Positions 4,288 to 5,073 of a DNA stretch of 5,073 nucleotides are shown in pieces (position 1 is the first letter of the stretch; each line of letters opens with the position of its first letter). Both the position numbers and the translations under genes were made by a program. The notes under the pieces are model-generated. The model was not told the DNA's origin. It made no database searches and saw only the letters and a program-made list of their open reading frames with translations. The DNA is from Actinomycetota bacterium. GTDB lineage: Bacteria; Actinomycetota; Acidimicrobiia; Spongiisociales; ZC4RG35. The stretch spans positions 1-5,073 of the forward strand of contig QGUS01000140.1 in NCBI GenBank assembly GCA_003242515.1, read 5' to 3'.

Positions 4288-5073
4288 GATCCGACTCCTC
4301 CCAGGGCCACCTGGAGCACCAGGCTCTGATCGCCCCTTATGACCTCCACCGGGATGCTCTGGTTGGCCCGGAGGCGCCGCAGCGCGGCGAAGAGGTCGTC
4401 GATGGTGTTGACGCGACGGCCGGCGATGCTCGTGATCACGTCGCCCACACTGCCACCCGATGCGCCGTACGGGGAGTCGGAGGGCAGCCTGGTGACGCCG
4501 ACCCCCACCGGGTACTCGGCGCCGCCGTCCCTCGCCCAGGCCGTGGTTCCCTCGATCCCGAGGCGGGCATGGGCGACCCGGCCGGTGGCGATCAGGTCCT
4601 CGACGACCCCGACCACGGTCTCCACGGGCACGGCGAACCCGAGGCCCTCGGCGCCCACGTCGGAGACGGCGATGGCGGTGGTGATGCCGATGAGCCGGGC
4701 ACCGGCGTCGACCAGGGCGCCGCCCGAGGAGCCGGGGGCGATGGGGGCGTCGGTCTGGACGAGCCCGTAGAGACGCTCGCCCGCCCTCACGTCCAGGGCG
4801 CGGTCGAGCGCGGAGACGATGCCGGCCGAGACGGTCGGCCCGCCCTCGAGGCCCAGGGGGTTGCCCACGGCGATCGCCGGCTCCCCGATGGTGAGGGTGT
4901 CGGCCGAGCCGAGGTCGATCGGCGTCAGGTCCCTCCGGTCGACACGGAGCACGGCCAGGTCGGTGAGGGGGTCGCTGCCGATCAGCACCGCGGGGTAGCG
5001 GGCGCCATCGGCGAACACGACGGAGAGGCTCGAGGCGCCCGCGACGACATGGTGGTTGGTGACGATGTAGCCG
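4284..5073 (-). CDS. HtrA/DegP-type trypsin-like serine protease with PDZ domain, N-terminus off the window
   Basis: The visible 262 codons are the C-terminal part of an HtrA-family protease, which degrades or refolds damaged proteins outside the cytoplasmic membrane. The catalytic triad is complete: His in GYIVTNHHVV (codon 5049-5051), Asp in DPLTDLAVL (4959-4961) and Ser in PGSSGGAL (4725-4727). GNPLGLEGGPTVSAGIVSA and GLGFAVPVETV are standard HtrA core motifs. The residue before the serine is Ser, where HtrA proteins usually have Asn (GNSGG). A single PDZ domain follows, from about LARLGIEG to the end, including GGSVGDVITSIAGRRVNTIDDLFAALR. The GTG at 5018 is an internal valine. The frame is open to the window edge, and the missing upstream part should hold a membrane anchor or signal and possibly a cytoplasmic region. 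The TGA stop overlaps the next gene's ATG, making it the leading known gene of a three-gene operon. In Mycobacterium, htrA adjoins sigE-rseA, so this context is expected, although the gene here is on the opposite strand. Confidence 0.95.
   Translation of the reverse strand, partial: GYIVTNHHVVAGASSLSVVFADGARYPAVLIGSDPLTDLAVLRVDRRDLTPIDLGSADTLTIGEPAIAVGNPLGLEGGPTVSAGIVSALDRALDVRAGERLYGLVQTDAPIAPGSSGGALVDAGARLIGITTAIAVSDVGAEGLGFAVPVETVVGVVEDLIATGRVAHARLGIEGTTAWARDGGAEYPVGVGVTRLPSDSPYGASGGSVGDVITSIAGRRVNTIDDLFAALRRLRANQSIPVEVIRGDQSLVLQVALGGVGS

Noticed and set aside
3353..4342. Two long plus-strand open frames (293 and 329 residues) opposite the DUF2342 gene
   Set aside because: Low-complexity, basic or Ser/Pro-rich composition with no domain or ribosome site. 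The minus-strand frame has family motifs, a strong Shine-Dalgarno site and a coupled start.
5016..5018. GTG at 5018 as the htrA start
   Set aside because: It would remove the catalytic histidine. The frame stays open upstream and encodes GYIVTNHHVV, so this codon is an internal valine.
1..5073. CRISPR array, tRNA, rRNA, insertion sequence or attachment site
   Set aside because: I saw no regularly spaced repeats, no cloverleaf-like or rRNA-like segments, no transposase motifs and no terminal repeats. Composition is even, with no sign of recent transfer.

Overview
The window is very GC-rich, densely packed coding DNA. It has strong G/C third-position bias, short or overlapping gene junctions, and good Shine-Dalgarno sites. 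The gene content (zinc-binding anti-sigma factor, SigE-like ECF sigma factor, AhpE-like peroxiredoxin, DUF2342/zincin_2 protein) points to a high-GC actinobacterium. A deep lineage such as Acidimicrobiia is a guess from the overall feel, not something the sequence proves.

Layout. The left edge (1-641, +) is the 3' part of an unrecognised gene. It has a Gly/Pro-rich N-terminal stretch, a possible G-quadruplex, and a C-terminal region whose layout resembles a restriction-endonuclease-like (Mrr-type) fold without its catalytic residues. Next comes a compact plus-strand cluster. It holds tatA (704-892, TTG start), a SigE-like ECF sigma factor (934-1434), a membrane-anchored ZAS anti-sigma factor (1431-1841, ATGA overlap) and an exported RseB-like sensor (1841-2764, one-base overlap). 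A convergent minus-strand operon then reads right to left. It holds an HtrA/DegP-type serine protease (4284 to beyond 5073, N-terminus off the window), a DUF2342/zincin_2 family protein that lacks the metal-binding motif (3217-4287, ATGA overlap) and an AhpE-like peroxiredoxin (2755-3204). The two clusters overlap tail to tail by 10 bp. No stretch over 300 bases lacks a gene.

How it fits together. This looks like an envelope-stress unit. A sigma factor is held by a transmembrane anti-sigma factor, an extracytoplasmic RseB-like protein probably senses damage, and the outputs are probably Tat export, HtrA quality control and peroxide removal. The gene set recalls the Mycobacterium sigE-rseA-htrA-tat neighbourhood, rearranged and with an RseB-like gene added. 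The best regulatory signal is a pair of ECF-type promoter matches with identical -35 boxes and identical 16-base spacers: GGAACC-N16-GGTT before tatA and GGAACC-N16-CGTT before the sigma gene. They suggest the sigma factor drives its own cluster. The most unusual protein is the DUF2342 member, where the expected HExxH-type site reads NEVAF. It sits in an operon with a PDZ protease, so it may be a non-catalytic partner of that protease.
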